Assembly (NCBI GenBank): GCA_902702965.1
Contig: CACRXP010000067.1
Location: 521,966 to 585,965, forward strand
DNA: 64,000 nucleotides
Source of the DNA: Spirometra erinaceieuropaei
Taxonomy: Eukaryota; Platyhelminthes; Cestoda; Diphyllobothriidea; Diphyllobothriidae
Reading direction: 5' to 3'
Shown: positions 33,522 to 45,700 of the stretch, piece after piece
Position numbering within the stretch: the first letter of the stretch is position 1
How the letters are laid out: every line of letters starts with the position of its first letter
Program-made: the position numbers and the translations under genes
The notes under the pieces: generated by a model
Told to the model about the DNA's origin: nothing
Database searches by the model: none
Seen by the model: only the letters and a program-made list of their open reading frames with translations

Positions 33522-34374
33522 TATGCGAAAGCCACAACCCATATATGTGTCTAGAGTGCCTATTTATCCTTCTGATTAGATTTCAGACATCGGATGCACC
33601 GTGAAAATGATAAATATGGTCGGTAATCGGCATAATGCGCAATGGGCAAAGAACATTCCGAACTTGTCAAGAAAAAAAACGAACTGTCATAAACTGCTGA
33701 TAGTTTGTTTAGCAATGTTCAGCCGCCGTTTTACCATTATATGAAACAGAGTTGACTACGCCTCAGCCGATACAACCTGGTTTTTGCAGATCTTTACAGC
33801 CGCGAAATACGCCACAGTTTTTGTCGAGATACTTTACCAAAGTCATTTATATGATTGGACAAAATAAAGTTAGGCAGCGGTATCAGTATGTGATGTAGAA
33901 GACCTGCGTCAGTACACGACAATTTTATCCGATTACAACATTTACCATATGATTGTCGGATCGCAGACTCCACTAAACACAAATATGACCACAGGGGAAC
34001 GAAAATTATATCAGGCGTTATTAAACCATAGAAACAAGCTTAGCCAATAACCGCCAATAAAAGCAGGCTTGTTTATATCGCGAAATCTGCACTAAACTAA
34101 GAGAAAACCTCTCCTTATTATGTGCAACGAGGTGTACATCATCATGTATTTGCATCTACAAACTTAAACAAATCGACAACTGATTTAAAAGGAAATCGGA
34201 AAGAAATGAAGGGATATCGTTAATTCAATTGACAGAATAATATGTGGAGACCGGAAAATAGAAGCCCGGGCCTCCCTTATTTCACGAAGGATCTTAAAAT
34301 TAGTTTTGTCCCCAGGATAGACGGGCGTGGCAATCAACGCAGTGTCGGAAGGCATTACTAAGACAAGCATTTAT

Positions 34375-34490
34375 CAGAAGAAGAAGCGATCGCTGGAACA
34401 ATGGATTTATTCGCGAATAAAGCCATAGTTCCAGCGATCGCTTCTTCTTCTGATCAACTAGTTCCTGGAACTCGCATTTTTGCTTGTATC
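34375..34490. mobile_element. Miniature inverted PLE terminus with 13-bp target-site duplication
   Basis: GACAAGCATTTAT occurs at 34362-34374 and again at 34491-34503, directly flanking a 116-bp insert. The insert is nearly all palindrome: arms at 34374-34399 and 34428-34453 are perfect inverses over 26 bp, and the centre TTTATTCGCGAATAAA is itself self-complementary. From the centre rightward it reads AATAAAG, then GCGATCG, a TTCTTCTTCT run, and TTCCTGGAACTCG. This follows the 3' tails of the PLEs at 23118, 24040 and 36565. It therefore looks like two PLE termini joined head-to-head and inserted as a unit. Confidence 0.75.
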
Positions 34491-34866
34491 GACAAGCATT
34501 TATGTTAGGATCCGATTTCGCAATTTAAAGGATGCACGTTGAGCGCGGGTGAATATTCGAAATTGGTATTTCATGGCAATTGGTTAATGAAGACCACTTT
34601 GTGTTGAACGGTTTGTGGCAAACAAACTTAGCTTTAACTCTTACCTTAACCTTTTCATATAACTCAGCTGTTTTCCTGTTCCCCTATCTCATCACAACCA
34701 CAACAATGAATACAATCCTCTACTTAACCGTTTATCTTATCAATTTATTTTGCATTGCCGGAAAATTGATCACAATATCATAAAACCAACAAAAGGAATG
34801 TTGGACTTGCTGCGCAAAGTGCAAAGGTAGTGTTAACGAATATTGTTCTGATGAGACAAATTCTAA

Positions 34867-35151
34867 CTACACAATGCACGATACGGTCGGCATGTTTGAA
34901 AATGCCTGTGAGGCGAGAGTGTTTATGTTCCTCAATGCCCACTGCTTCCATTTGTTTCCCTTGGGCTGTTCTTCGCGTGTGCTTTGAATAAACTCAGTCA
35001 GTCCTGTTAATTCAAGCCCAACAGAACGCAGCACTCCTTCAGTTGGCGTTGTGGTGTACGAAAAATGAAGTTCATTCGCCGCGCTGATATCGCGTACATT
35101 TATATCCAATACGTCTTCGGCTTTATGCACGACGAAAGGTGACGAATAAAT
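34867..35151 (-). CDS. Candidate terminal exon of unknown protein
   Basis: On the minus strand a polypyrimidine stretch ending TTTTCCTCCAG (about 35152-35162) is followed by 94 open codons and a TAG stop. The peptide (for example AEDVLDINVRDISAANELHF and TEGVLRSVGLELTGLTEFI) has a balanced, non-repetitive composition unlike the AT-biased random frames nearby. The upstream start reported for this frame is a TTG, so an exon after the acceptor is the more likely reading. I cannot assign a family. Confidence 0.35.
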   Translation of the reverse strand: MYSSPFVVHKAEDVLDINVRDISAANELHFSYTTTPTEGVLRSVGLELTGLTEFIQSTREEQPKGNKWKQWALRNINTLASQAFSNMPTVSCIV

Positions 35152-35214
35152 CTGGAGGAAAACGGAAGACAGTATAAGAAATAAACAAGCACTTAAGGGG
35201 TAGAAAATGCCCAA

Positions 35215-36560
35215 TTTTCCAATACGTCATTTAGAAGAATGGCACGTAAAAGACATATGTCAGATAATTGCATTTTGCAGTCGATTAGCCATCACATGTC
35301 GGCCTCCAACCCACGTTCATCAAACGTTATTAAATTTAATATTTACCATTAGGTCTTTAGTTCATCGTCAAAACTTATGACCGACACCGGTAGGACAATA
35401 GGCAGTTGCCCGATGTTAAGCACTTTGGCATAAGAACACTTGAGGTTTGACCAAAATTTAATGAAAACGACCTTAAAGTAAGGAAGTGCCATTTCGATTC
35501 CTGTCTTTTGTGGTAGTCACCTTCTCCTCATTTACAAGTATGTGTCGCACGGTAGACGAAAATGGATTGATAGTAAGCAAACGCACATATATTGGGACCT
35601 AATTTAATCATTTATAACGGTGAAAATCCTTTAGGACCATCACGCTATAGTTCGACTGTCGTTACTCACGGTGGCAACCGTGCGTTTTACAGCATGATAA
35701 AGCAGACACGATGACTTGCGCGTCCTTTTGTTAATAGGGAATGAAAAAATGAGCTGCATCTACAGCACACTCACTTCCTTTACCATCTGAACTCGGTGTC
35801 ATGACATACACAAGACGAACGGAGATGGGAGAGGGCGTAGATGGATGGCACAGTCGAGCATGTAGCCTGGCCCTCTACTCCCAACCCCCTGGTCCACGCA
35901 GCAAATTGTCACGATTCTAATCAGCAACAAAAGGGTGACTGGCGCGGCCGTGGTCACACCTAGTCATGCCGTCACACCTGGCTCGCACCCCACGAAGTGA
36001 GAGTGAAATAGACGCTACAATGTGAGGGGGCGATTGCAGCCTGACTCTTAGACCACCAGTCCGCCACTGCACATAAGCACATATGCTGGGCCGACTGCAA
36101 GGTCTTAGTTATCCCGACAGTTGGCAACCTTCCAAACCGAGGATTTTAGCGCAGCGTGAGAGCTTCAAACGCATTGGATTGTTTATAGTGAGGAAAATGC
36201 GCTGAGTCGTCGACCTTAGTTAGGCCCTAATCACTGTCTGAGCCGGCCAGTTGATACATGCGGCGAATGGAAACCCTGACTGGCATATCTAGTGATCTCT
36301 TCTGCTCGCGCCACATGCAGGATTTCCCCCTCCCCTCCAACCACGAACACCGGAATTACACACACCGCGGGTTTAATGGCTTTCATCTCACCAACAACAA
36401 CGACAACAAAAACAGAAACACTTGCACGCACACACACAGACGGGGTATATTCTGATCCAAATTGCCAGTGTTTTGCTACCTTACATCGGCCGTTGCTGCA
36501 AATCGGGTATTTATTCGTATAGGTGTAGGTCACAGCAGCAGTTTGACGAGCGCTATCATA
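35215..36560. repeat. Mostly unassigned; GC-rich dispersed-repeat-like block at 35780-36060
   Basis: The block at 35780-36060 is GC-rich with motifs such as GGCGCGGCCGTGGTCACACC and looks like a piece of a dispersed repeat, by composition only. The small ORFs at 36231-36629, on both strands, overlap each other and a CA-rich tract (near 36420-36440) and are not supported as genes. Confidence 0.3.
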
Positions 36561-36564
36561 TGTC

Positions 36565-37395
36565 AACAACGTTTCGGAAGCTGTTGGCCGCCTTCTCGCA
36601 CCACTTGGGGTTGGACCGGAGGCAACCATCAGGCGTCAGTTAATGAAAACAAAAGACCCACTGCCAAGGCAAGAAACGTCTGTAGTCGTTTATCGGCTTT
36701 GGTGCAGTTGCGGACAAAGCAAATACGTCGGAGAAACCGGAAGACAACTCCAGACGCGAATGGCCGAACACGATGCATTGGTGCGGAGAAATGACGCTAG
36801 CTCTCGAGTTGCGGCTCATTCGACGGGTTCTGGCCACACATTCGAATTTGACGAGGCCGAAATTCTCGCAAGAGGTGACAACCGCGTGAGCCGGGAGCTG
36901 CTTGAGTCATGTTTTACTGGCCCCCAGTCTATTAACAAGTGCAATGATCTTCCCATTCAATACTCCGTGCTGAGACTTCGCCAAAGCGGAGTAATTGGCC
37001 ACGCGGGGAGCGCACAGGTGAACACTCTTCCCAACACCCGGGTCAGCGCGTCAGATGGTCGAGCAATCATCACACCGACATCCAACGCACGTTATGAAAT
37101 TGCAGCAATTAACGACGCGAATGTCGGCCATCACGCCACGTGCAACAATCCCTGATGGAAGAGGCGGGGGAGCCGTGATTATTCATAGGTATGCGGTATC
37201 AAGGCTGCTGCATCCTATAAATACTGCACCTGCATGTACATGAACCACCTCTATCTGCTGTTATCTCTGATAATGGGTTTGAGCAGAAATCCGAAAAGTC
37301 AGGCTAATAAAGCTCTTGTCCCGGCGATCGTATCTTCTTCTTTAAGACCGTTTCCTGGGACTCGTCTCTTCGCCTCTATTGGAAATAGGTAACAA
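36565..37395 (+). mobile_element. Penelope-like element, GIY-YIG domain and 3' tail
   Basis: The ORF at 36643-37155 (170 codons) carries the GIY-YIG nuclease: VVY at residues 15-17, C-S-C at 21-23, YVG at 28-30, GRQLQTRMAEH at 33-43, HTFEFDEAEILA at 65-76, catalytic Glu88 in RELLES, and Asn98. All core residues expected for the fold are kept, including both linker cysteines. The upstream connector at 36565-36640 is in a different frame and the C-terminus ends early through a frame change. A 3' tail with a hammerhead-like motif and an AATAAAG box reaches about 37395. The RT is absent (5' truncation). Confidence 0.92.
37257..37313 (+). ncRNA. Hammerhead-ribozyme-like motif in PLE 3' tail, copy C
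   Basis: Stem II is GGGTTT with loop GAGCAG and AAATCC. Relative to copy A the innermost C-G pair has become T-A and an A-T pair has become G-T, so pairing is kept while sequence changes. CTGATAA, GAAA and GTC followed by AGGC are in the right order. The core G after CTGAT is A, which predicts loss of activity. Confidence 0.62.
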
Positions 37396-37436
37396 CAATC
37401 CAACTGCTTCCATTGTACATTCCCGATAGCAACCGA

Positions 37437-37925
37437 GCACGTGGCTCAGTGGTTAGAGGTAATTGACTTCTTCCTAACTGTTTGCGGGATCGAGTTCTAA
37501 AATTTCCAGACATCGGAGTTGTGTGTTACTGGCCGACGATGGCCAATAAATTCATAGGCCATCCCAGAATAAGTGCAGTTGGTAAGAGCGTGGTCCGAGT
37601 AAATAATTAAATTAGTATCTGCCAAGAGGGCTCAAGATGGGATAGGTAGGTAGATAAATGAGCATTCTAAGATCCGTTTGTCGTCCTATCATTCCCTCAT
37701 GTAATCAGTACTGTTCTATTGGCTAGACAATAAGTCCAAGTCCTCGTTTCCCTTAATTCATGCCATTTATGGCCAAAAAAACCAGTTAACAGAGCTGACT
37801 GTTGGCAAAAACATTATGTCTATTCCACACGCCGTTGTGCGGCCGCTGCTTGAGCTCGAGAGAGAACCAGTAAGGCACAACGGGACGAGTGCGTTCCGTA
37901 AAAACGATTAATGAGCACCTCTCTA
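37437..37925 (+). mobile_element. tRNA-derived SINE, split by about 230 bp
   Basis: The head at 37437-37570 has a near-perfect A box GTGGCTCAGTGGTTAGAGG and a B-box-like GGGATCGAGTTCTAAA, then the ACGATGGCCAATAAATT body. The tail resumes at about 37805, with GCTCGAGAGAGAACCAGTAA and a GGACGAGTGCGTTCC block, ending near 37925. The middle (about 37590-37800) does not match the family and may be an insertion. Same family as 17818-18455. Confidence 0.68.
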
Positions 37926-38519
37926 TCAAGGCTAACCTATGTATGAGCGTGTTTCTGGATGCTTTGTATGCATAAATCGAAATCTGTCACGTAAATGAGG
38001 AGTGTGCTGTTAGGCTCCTTGCTCGGTGTGGCTTCTCTGCTGCATTTGATAACCGACCATTTTAGTCCATTGCCGGTAAAATCCTGGATGTGCCTTTTTG
38101 AGGCCTCGTCGTGCATATGACGCGCGGGGGCATGCTGTCTATCGCTGTCCGCCACTTTCACTCCCCGAACTAGAAAACAGACTGTTTCTGACAGTTGCTG
38201 GAGCCTAATAATGAGAATACAGCGTAAGTTGGACCACTAAGCGGACTTCAAGCACTAAAAAAACAACCGGAAGCATCTAAAGCACTCACGGCGCGCCAAA
38301 AGCCTCAGCTTGGAAGATTTATACTGACATTATAACACGGAATTTACAGGCAGCTATGTATGCGTTTTGTGGAATGGTGGACTGATAATCAGGCGGCGAC
38401 AGTTTCGTCTAAGTGTGGTCTCTGTGGCCTCAAATATATGGGTATGTCGGCACGCATGGGGACGGTTCAGGCCGCGCGAGCTATTTGCGCCCTCTCCTAC
38501 ACCTATGCTTATTGACGCT

Positions 38520-38600
38520 GTCACGACACTCGACCGAGGTGGTGGAGGAGCAGAGAGTGCGCTAGACGCATCGCAAGTCTACAGATACGCCACCATCCCT
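38520..38600. repeat. Dispersed GC-rich repeat fragment
   Basis: GGTGGAGGAGCAGAGAGTGC followed by a GACGCATCGCAAGTCTAC box matches 15775-15815 with few changes. The plus-strand ORF at 38367-38738 reads through it and is not otherwise supported. Confidence 0.55.
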
Positions 38601-38932
38601 GTTCTTAGTCTGCTGAGCAGTACACTGAAAACATCGTCGAAATCTACGATCAACCTTTCTTGCGTATCTACGAAGAGTTTTATTCGCTGCGGTGTTCGAT
38701 GTTTATGTCCACTTAGCCAGCTGCCGATGGTTCATTGAATTTGATGCAATCGACTACATATGTCCTTTAGAAGTCTGCATCGTTGGAGATATAAACCCAA
38801 TTCACGAAACAAATTATAATTCACCAAGTACAACAAACTTTTTTAAAGAACACGCATCAATCGTGTATCCAACTACTAATTGTGATTTTCTACTACCAGT
38901 TACGTAACCTTCAGGAAGTATAATATACATAC

Positions 38933-39100
38933 CTCATGCACGAAGCTTATGTTAATCTGCGAAAATACCAGATCGCATGTCACTCTCATGTATTTCCCTT
39001 CTGGAAAATGATCCGTGTAGACGCACTCGCCAATGTTTGGGTTGGCAGCTGTTGTCATGTAAAAACGGGTTTTGGATGCTGGGCTGTATGACATTTGAGC
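38933..39100 (-). other. Exon-like segment, paralogue of the one at 6742-6897
   Basis: On the minus strand a strong acceptor (CTTCGCTACTATTTCAG) ends just before 39100, and a donor GAG then GTATGTAT follows 38933. The 168 bp between are exactly 56 codons, open, phase 0 at both ends. The peptide has SKTRFYMTTAANPN, GECVYTDHFPEGKYM and VTCDL. It shares MTTAANP, the EC/DH/KY spacing and the Cys-x-Leu end with the other copy, and the splice donor falls at the same alignment point. Family unknown. A diverged gene family or an intron-bearing element are both possible. Confidence 0.55.
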
Positions 39101-39759
39101 CTGAAATAGTAGCGAAGATCGAAACTGTTTCCGCACAAATGCGTATGGGTCGACTTTGGTGTTTGGGCCTGGACATCGTGCGCTAACTTAAATGTGTCCA
39201 AAGGAAAAATTATAATGAGCAACAAATTGTTATAAATAGGAATCTAAATTCACGTTAAATTAGTGCTGTAATAAAGCTGGTGAAGGCTGTCCAAACATCG
39301 GTTAATTAGCGTCACTTTCACCTTAAACATTGCAATTGCGACTCTTTTTGAAATATTCGGCCAGGATAAATCAACGAATAATCAGGAGAAATAATAACTA
39401 CAATATCAGCTCTAAAGATGGTGTAATTATTGGCCAAATATTTAGGCCCTACAGATTGTGGGATGCCTGTCTACTCAATCACTCAATGTCTTAAATGATC
39501 AAATCCGAACTTTCAAATTAGTCACCATGCATGGTGGGCATATAGTAACGTGGAATCTCTGTACGAAGCATCGAATCAATGGTCAATCTAACGTTCTTTG
39601 TTCGGGTGGGGTCGCATGTCTGAGAAAATTGCAAGGATACTCGTTGCCTTATTGCACTTAGCGCATAATAAACTACTGCATTTGAAACGCAAAAACCCGA
39701 TTCGGATGTAGTTTATTTATTTGAAAAAGATTACAACATTTATGATCGGCCAGCTTTAT

Positions 39760-40060
39760 CTCAAAATATATTAATGACGCCAGAATGCTGGCTTTTGAAT
39801 AAGCTTTATTTTATTCGTCTGCAGGAACTACACTCAGTAAACACTACTACTTAGTATGAATTTTCCAATTTACTTTCCCCTTAACTATTGACTCAAATAT
39901 TTTTGCTTTGGAAAACAGGCACAAAAACGTTCATCTGTGTATTCATTGGATTAGAAATTAGGCCTTTTTCATATTTATATTTAAATAAAATATATCCGTC
40001 GGTGTTTAAGACGTTCTCTAATTCCCAAATAATTTCTAACTTGGGGTGAATTACGGGACT
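39760..40060 (+). repeat. Degenerate foldback family 1 arm
   Basis: Blocks related to the family arm occur in order: GCTGGCTTTTGAATAAG, ACACTCAGTAAAC, an ACTACTACTTAGTATG block and CTAATTCCCAAATAATTTC. Divergence is high and both ends are lost. Confidence 0.45.
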
Positions 40061-40353
40061 GTGTATACACATTTCAACAGGAAGATTGCCCGCTTTAATA
40101 AGCCATCAGGAAGTGGCTATGCAGAACTCGAAAAGTCTTCAATGCATGTGAACATGCTTGTTTACTTTGTTCACAGTGGTCAATACGAATATAAATAATA
40201 GTTATAAACGTTCTGCTGCGGTGATCTATGAATAATCATCTTATTATCTTAAAGGTTCTTATGATAAGATGCTTCTTAAACCTGCAGAAATAGAATAAGT
40301 CACAACTTGCCTCTCGTACAAGGGCAAATTATATATAAATGTATATAATGTTA

Positions 40354-40450
40354 GGGGGCGCTCACCGATCGTTCATACGGAACTCACTCGTTCCGTTGTG
40401 CCTTTATGGACTCTCTCTCGAGCCCAACCAGCAGCCGCACAGCGGCGCAG
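40354..40450 (-). repeat. SINE tail fragment
   Basis: GGGGGCGCTCACCGATCGTT followed by CATACGGAACTCACTCG and a TCTCTCTCGAGCCCAACCAG stretch is the inverted tail of the SINE at 18168-18455. The tRNA-like head is missing; the fragment ends at the start of the 63-bp direct repeat. Confidence 0.75.
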
Positions 40451-40451
40451 G

Positions 40452-40866
40452 TTTCAGAAATTAATTATTGCAGAACTTGGAGTTAAATCTTCGGGACATG
40501 ACTTTTTAGGGTCAGAACCGAAATTTCAATGAACATTCGAGTCGAAGACAATAAACTACTGTGGAATAACCACGTAATGCCCATTCTACAAACAAGTAGT
40601 ACTACGAGTAGTATGAAATCCATATGGTATAGGTATTATACCGTACTCCCGACACAGATATTTGCTAAAAGCCCAGACACGTGTTTCGCCGATATTCTGC
40701 CGCTGCGTGACACAGCTGCGAGGGGTTCGGCTCTTCAGTGGGACCCCCAGCGTTCTCTAGCGGTTTCCGGTATATGAACCCCAGAGAATAATCAGGTGAA
40801 TAATTTCAGAAATTAATCATTGCAGAACTTAGAGTTAAATCTTCAGGACATGACTTTTTAGGGTCA
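40452..40866. repeat. 63-bp direct repeats flanking a family 2 TIR-element fragment
   Basis: The stretch at 40452-40514 (TTTCAGAAATTAATTATTGC onward) recurs at 40804-40866 with only three substitutions. Between them, about 40650-40790 matches an arm of the family 2 element at 16590-17262 (ACACGTGTTTCGCCGATATT and an AGCTGCGAGGGGTTCG block). The layout could be a long duplication made around an inserted fragment, or a remnant with terminal direct repeats. No coding content is supported. Confidence 0.65.
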
Positions 40867-40870
40867 TGTA

Positions 40871-42768
40871 AAAGGTGGGCCAACTCATGCAATGTCAACG
40901 GAAATTTTGAAATGCCGTCCTGATTCCAGAAGATTAATTAAGTAGAGTAGTGAAGCTAACTATTTTGCAGCACAAAGCTATACTAATGTATTTACCGCAG
41001 GATGCCTGATTTCGAACGAACCTTATATTAGAATGTAAACAAAAACCTTACTGTAAAATAAGGATTACTCAAGTAGCATGATTCCTTCTCATTGATTTTC
41101 AATGCCCTTTAGAATTTAATTATACTTCATGGAAGACATGAATAACATATGCATGCTTTTGATCATTCCGTAGCAAATTTTGTATTCTTCCAAGTCTATA
41201 CTTGAAGAAAGGGTACACTACAATTTTCTAGAACGTTTCCAATTCCCGAATAATTTTGAACCCGATCTGCCGCAACGCTTGCATCCAGGGGTTATTATAT
41301 ATGAGCTGTTGAATTTCCAGGTACGGGAAACCATGCATGTCTCTACGGTATTACGAGGAGACTATATAAGGTTCATAACATTTACAGTAGATGTGCTAAA
41401 TCATGAAATGTCAACTAAAATTTCGAAATGCGTTCTCGTTCCAAAAAGATAAATTTAGTAGTTTTGCAAAACCTAGCATAATGCAGCATAAATCTATAAT
41501 GATCCAGTTACCACAGGGTGTCGGCTTTCGAAAGAACTTAATTTCGGCTGCATGCAATATCTGCAATAAATGACGACTTAATTAGTATGCAATTTTCTCA
41601 TTGATTTTCGATGCCCTTGATAAATTCCATTATATTTCAAAGAAAACATGCAACAAAATATTCATTCTTCTACTTATTCTGTTGCAAATCACGTCTTCTT
41701 CCAATGTCATACTCAAAAGAAGGGTATAATTCGGTTTTAAAAAAGTTTTTAATCGGGGGATTTTTTAATACCTTTAAATGGCCGTTCATGAAACGTCATG
41801 TATCTGCATTTACGAATGTGGCTTGTAAAGTTAACAATATTGCTCAAACCCACTGCTTAATTTTATGAAACTTGTATGGTTTCCTTTTAACGCCGTAGAG
41901 AAATGCATGGTTTTCCGTACACGGAAAATATACAGCCTGTAGCTTTGAAACCCTGAATGCAAGTGTAACAGCAGGTCGGGTTCAAAAATATTGGGGAGTA
42001 AGAAGCGTTTTTGCAAACCGAATTATAATCTTCTTTTGAGTATGGAATTGAAAGAAGACGTGATTTTCTATCGAATAAGTAAAAGAATGAATAGTTTTAT
42101 GCATGTTTTCCATGAAACATAATATAATTTTCAAAGGCATCGAAAATCAATGAGAAAATTGCATGCTAATTAAGAAGTCATTTTTTGCAGAGTACAGATC
42201 TTGCATGCAGCCGAAAATAAGTTCTTTCGAAAGCCGACACCCTGAGGTAACCGGATTACTATATAGTTATGCTGCATCCTGATTTGTTTTACAACAATGG
42301 ATTTTAGCCATATTGTTTACATTACAAGCCATCTTGTTAAATGCAGTGACAAGGCGTTTTATGAACGGCGTTACACGGTATTAAAAATTTCACAATTAAA
42401 AACTATTTTCAAAACCGAATTATACCCTTACTTTGAGTATAAAATTTTACAAAGACGTCATTTGGCTACTGAATGAGCAAAAGACTTCATATTTTTATGC
42501 ATGTTTTCTCGAAATATAAGTGAATTTTAAGAAGACCGAATATGAATTAGAAAACGCATGCTACACATGTAGTCATTTTTACGAATCGTTGTTTTTTTAG
42601 ATGCAGAAAAAAGAAGGTCATTACAAAGTCAGCATCGTGTTATAACTGAATTATTTTGTTATTACACTGGATGATGATTAGTTTCACAAGTCTCCTTAAT
42701 TAATCATTTTGGAACCAAAACGCATTTCGAAATTTTGGCTTCCATTTCATAAGTTTGACCACCAACTG
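40871..42768 (+). mobile_element. Foldback element, family 1, interrupted by a second copy
   Basis: The outer left arm begins after TA at 40869-40870. The outer right arm ends CCACCAACTG before TA at 42769-42770. At the centre, directly after a TA at 41393-41394, a second family member begins CAGTAGATGTGCTAAATC (41395). Its left arm runs to about 41757 and its inverted right arm from about 41850 to about 42294, where the terminal 85 bp or so are missing. After that the outer copy's centre resumes (an AGCCATATTGTTTACATT block). This is nesting of the same family into itself. Confidence 0.72.
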
Positions 42769-42769
42769 T

Positions 42770-45700
42770 ATATTGCGATCAGGACTAAACAAACGGACTA
42801 TTTGGCCGAATGATTGGGTTCGCATAAGGGACGCTGCCACCGCTTCCTATTCGGTGGTTCTGCGCGCCTACGCACATATGTCTATTGTGCATAACGTCCA
42901 TCGCTGAATCCTTTGCGCACGTAAATATTAGATCTATTTGATTCCCACCCGGTAACACCACCGATATCCCTGATAGCACGTTTTCCCTTCCTAAAGATAG
43001 GCCTAAGGGAACTGTGCTGGGCCGTAAATCAGCTCTAGGGTGGTTCTTGATCTATTGGAAGCACAGACGTTTAACGGTATTGCAACATGTACAAGAATTA
43101 CAAAGAACGCTCTCTTGTATAGTTAGCTCCGTATAAAAAATACAAGTTAATTCAACCTTCTATGTGTTTTTAGAGGAAGTGGTTAGACTGTCGAATTTGT
43201 AACAATTGTCGCTGTGCCAATCTCAGTTTCCCAAAGTTAAATGAAGAGAATAAATGCATTTATACTATAAATTTGCATTGTGTTAATCACCAGAAATACG
43301 AGCATATTTTACCTTGAAGTAAGCCATAGCCGTGTGCGTATCAAGTTAACCCCGCCCTGAGGAATAGAAATTATGCTAGCATTGATAGAGGACGTTTAGC
43401 AATACTAAGTCATGCCACGCAAGTTTTCAACTAAATTTCCAATGCACGATTTACATTGTCTAAGGCTGTTGCAAATCCTCAGGTGAAAATTCATGTAAAT
43501 AATATATTAATGTAGTTATTCGAGGTAGCACTTTATTACCTATAGACCTACCTGGGCTAGAGTTGCAAGCGCGGCCTAACTGTGAACATTGAAGGATAAG
43601 CAGTCCCAAAATCACATTGTCAGACGTCATTTTTTGTTGAACGCCACGACAAACGTATGCGCCTTAATATATACGTCGATTGGAAAGCGACCAACCTATG
43701 GAGTGATAGTTCATGACCCCGAATCCAGGCTGCTATTTGCAATATTTGGAATGGTATATTTGCCAAATGATTTATATCCTTTAACTAGCATCTCTTAAAC
43801 TGTAATGCCACAATGTCACTTTTGCATTTTCACTTAAAGGCAGTAATTGCTGTGCTTTATGTTTTAAACACATTAATTCTTTGTTAAAGTAATTACTACC
43901 TGTTTTAACATTTGCTTATGCTATCTGTAGGATTTTTAAAGATGACAGTCAGGCTACTATAAAGGTAAAATGCAGGTTGTGTTTGTTAAGTGATGAACCG
44001 GTATGGGCCTGTAAATATACTTTTTGGATAACATGCAAATTGACGTTTTCTACATGCGATGAAAATGAACAACACATTAGGTATTGCTGTGCGCACGAAG
44101 TCGACGCCAATTCCCATGTGAATTCGTTACTGAACAGTTACTCATGAGGTCCTTACAATTCCAAAAAAAATAACCAGATAGTCGATACCATTGTAATTTT
44201 CCATGTTATCTAGGTCAGACTTTCAGGAATTTTACTGGGACAGTGGGTACGCTACCAGTATTTGTGGCTCGAACAGAATACCTCTATAGGGATGCAATAT
44301 GAATTGTCGGGCAGAACAATTATAAGATTCTTCAGACTAGCCAGTGTATCGGCTTCGAATGTGTTCATTTCGGGCCACTTGTATAGGCCATATCCTGTCG
44401 CAAAGGACTACTTATTTAATAGGAATTTTACATTTTTTTCAATGCCTTTACAAATGCAATTATGATTCAGAATAACAATATGGAGAAAAGGCTCCTTCTT
44501 GTATTTATTCGCGTAATCTTTAAATTTCCTATTTAAAATAAAATTATTATGCGGCCGCAAACACAGTTATAATTTTAGTTTTTTTAAGAACGGGAAAGGT
44601 CAGTTATTGCGGCTCAGTAAAGCATTTCAAGCAATCCTCGTTATAAATTGAATAACATGATCCACGTCCATCATTCAATATTTTGAGGCTTCTACGATGC
44701 ACCATAGTGCAGAATTAAAAAGCATAATATTCCGTATGTATTAAATATACTGTCAAAAGTTTTGAATCCATAAACGCAAGTGAACCGCTGTTTTAGTTTA
44801 CAAATAATTTGAATTGAAAACACTTTTTCAAACCGCATTATCTGCTATGTTTAACTATAAAATGCGAAGGCGTGCTTTCTCATTAACTGAAAATAACCAA
44901 AGAATATTTTATTAAATGTTCTCTGTAAATTCTAGTTCCATGTGTAAAAACCCAGAACTTTACTAAAAACAATTACACAACTTTAGCTCACTTTTGGTAA
45001 ATGACGTTTATGCTGACGTCAATAAAAAAGTGGCAGGAAGGCCGAAGAATCACATACACATTCTCGAAATTTGGTTAACATTTCACGAGATGGCATATAG
45101 TATTTTTCCAAAAAATCACACCGTGCAATTCGTTTCTACCACATGTTACTCATCACTGCGAATTAAAAAGGTGCGGTGGAATAGAGCAAACAATCTGCGT
45201 TTTAATGATTTAAGTGACGCTTACTATCATAATCGAGGACGATATCAATATACTAGCCTTTTTTATGAAAAATAATCGCGAAGGTGCCAACATTCCTTTA
45301 TAATTTTTTTCAGTACGACTCATGTTTTCAGCGTTGACAAAGGCTTATAGTACTGTCCTACGTCACAATAGCTAAACAAATGAAGCCCAATTGCTAGTAT
45401 ATGTATACCATGCATGCTGTTATAATGTAAATCACCAAAACCGCCTGCCACGGATGAGTTACTTGTGCTTTCAGAAGATTCGGCCTGCCTTATCTGCAGT
45501 CTGATTGGCTCAATCAGTTTTTTGCGGTTATACAAAATAATGTTATCCCATTCGAAAAATGATATTCACTGTTTAAAATCGACAAAACAGTTGTTTGTTT
45601 AACGACAATTTTCTTTCGATGTAGGAAAAACGATGCAGGCAGCCTACATCGTTTTTAAGAAGGGCACTTATAGTGTGCCTCACCATCACTTTCTGTGTAA

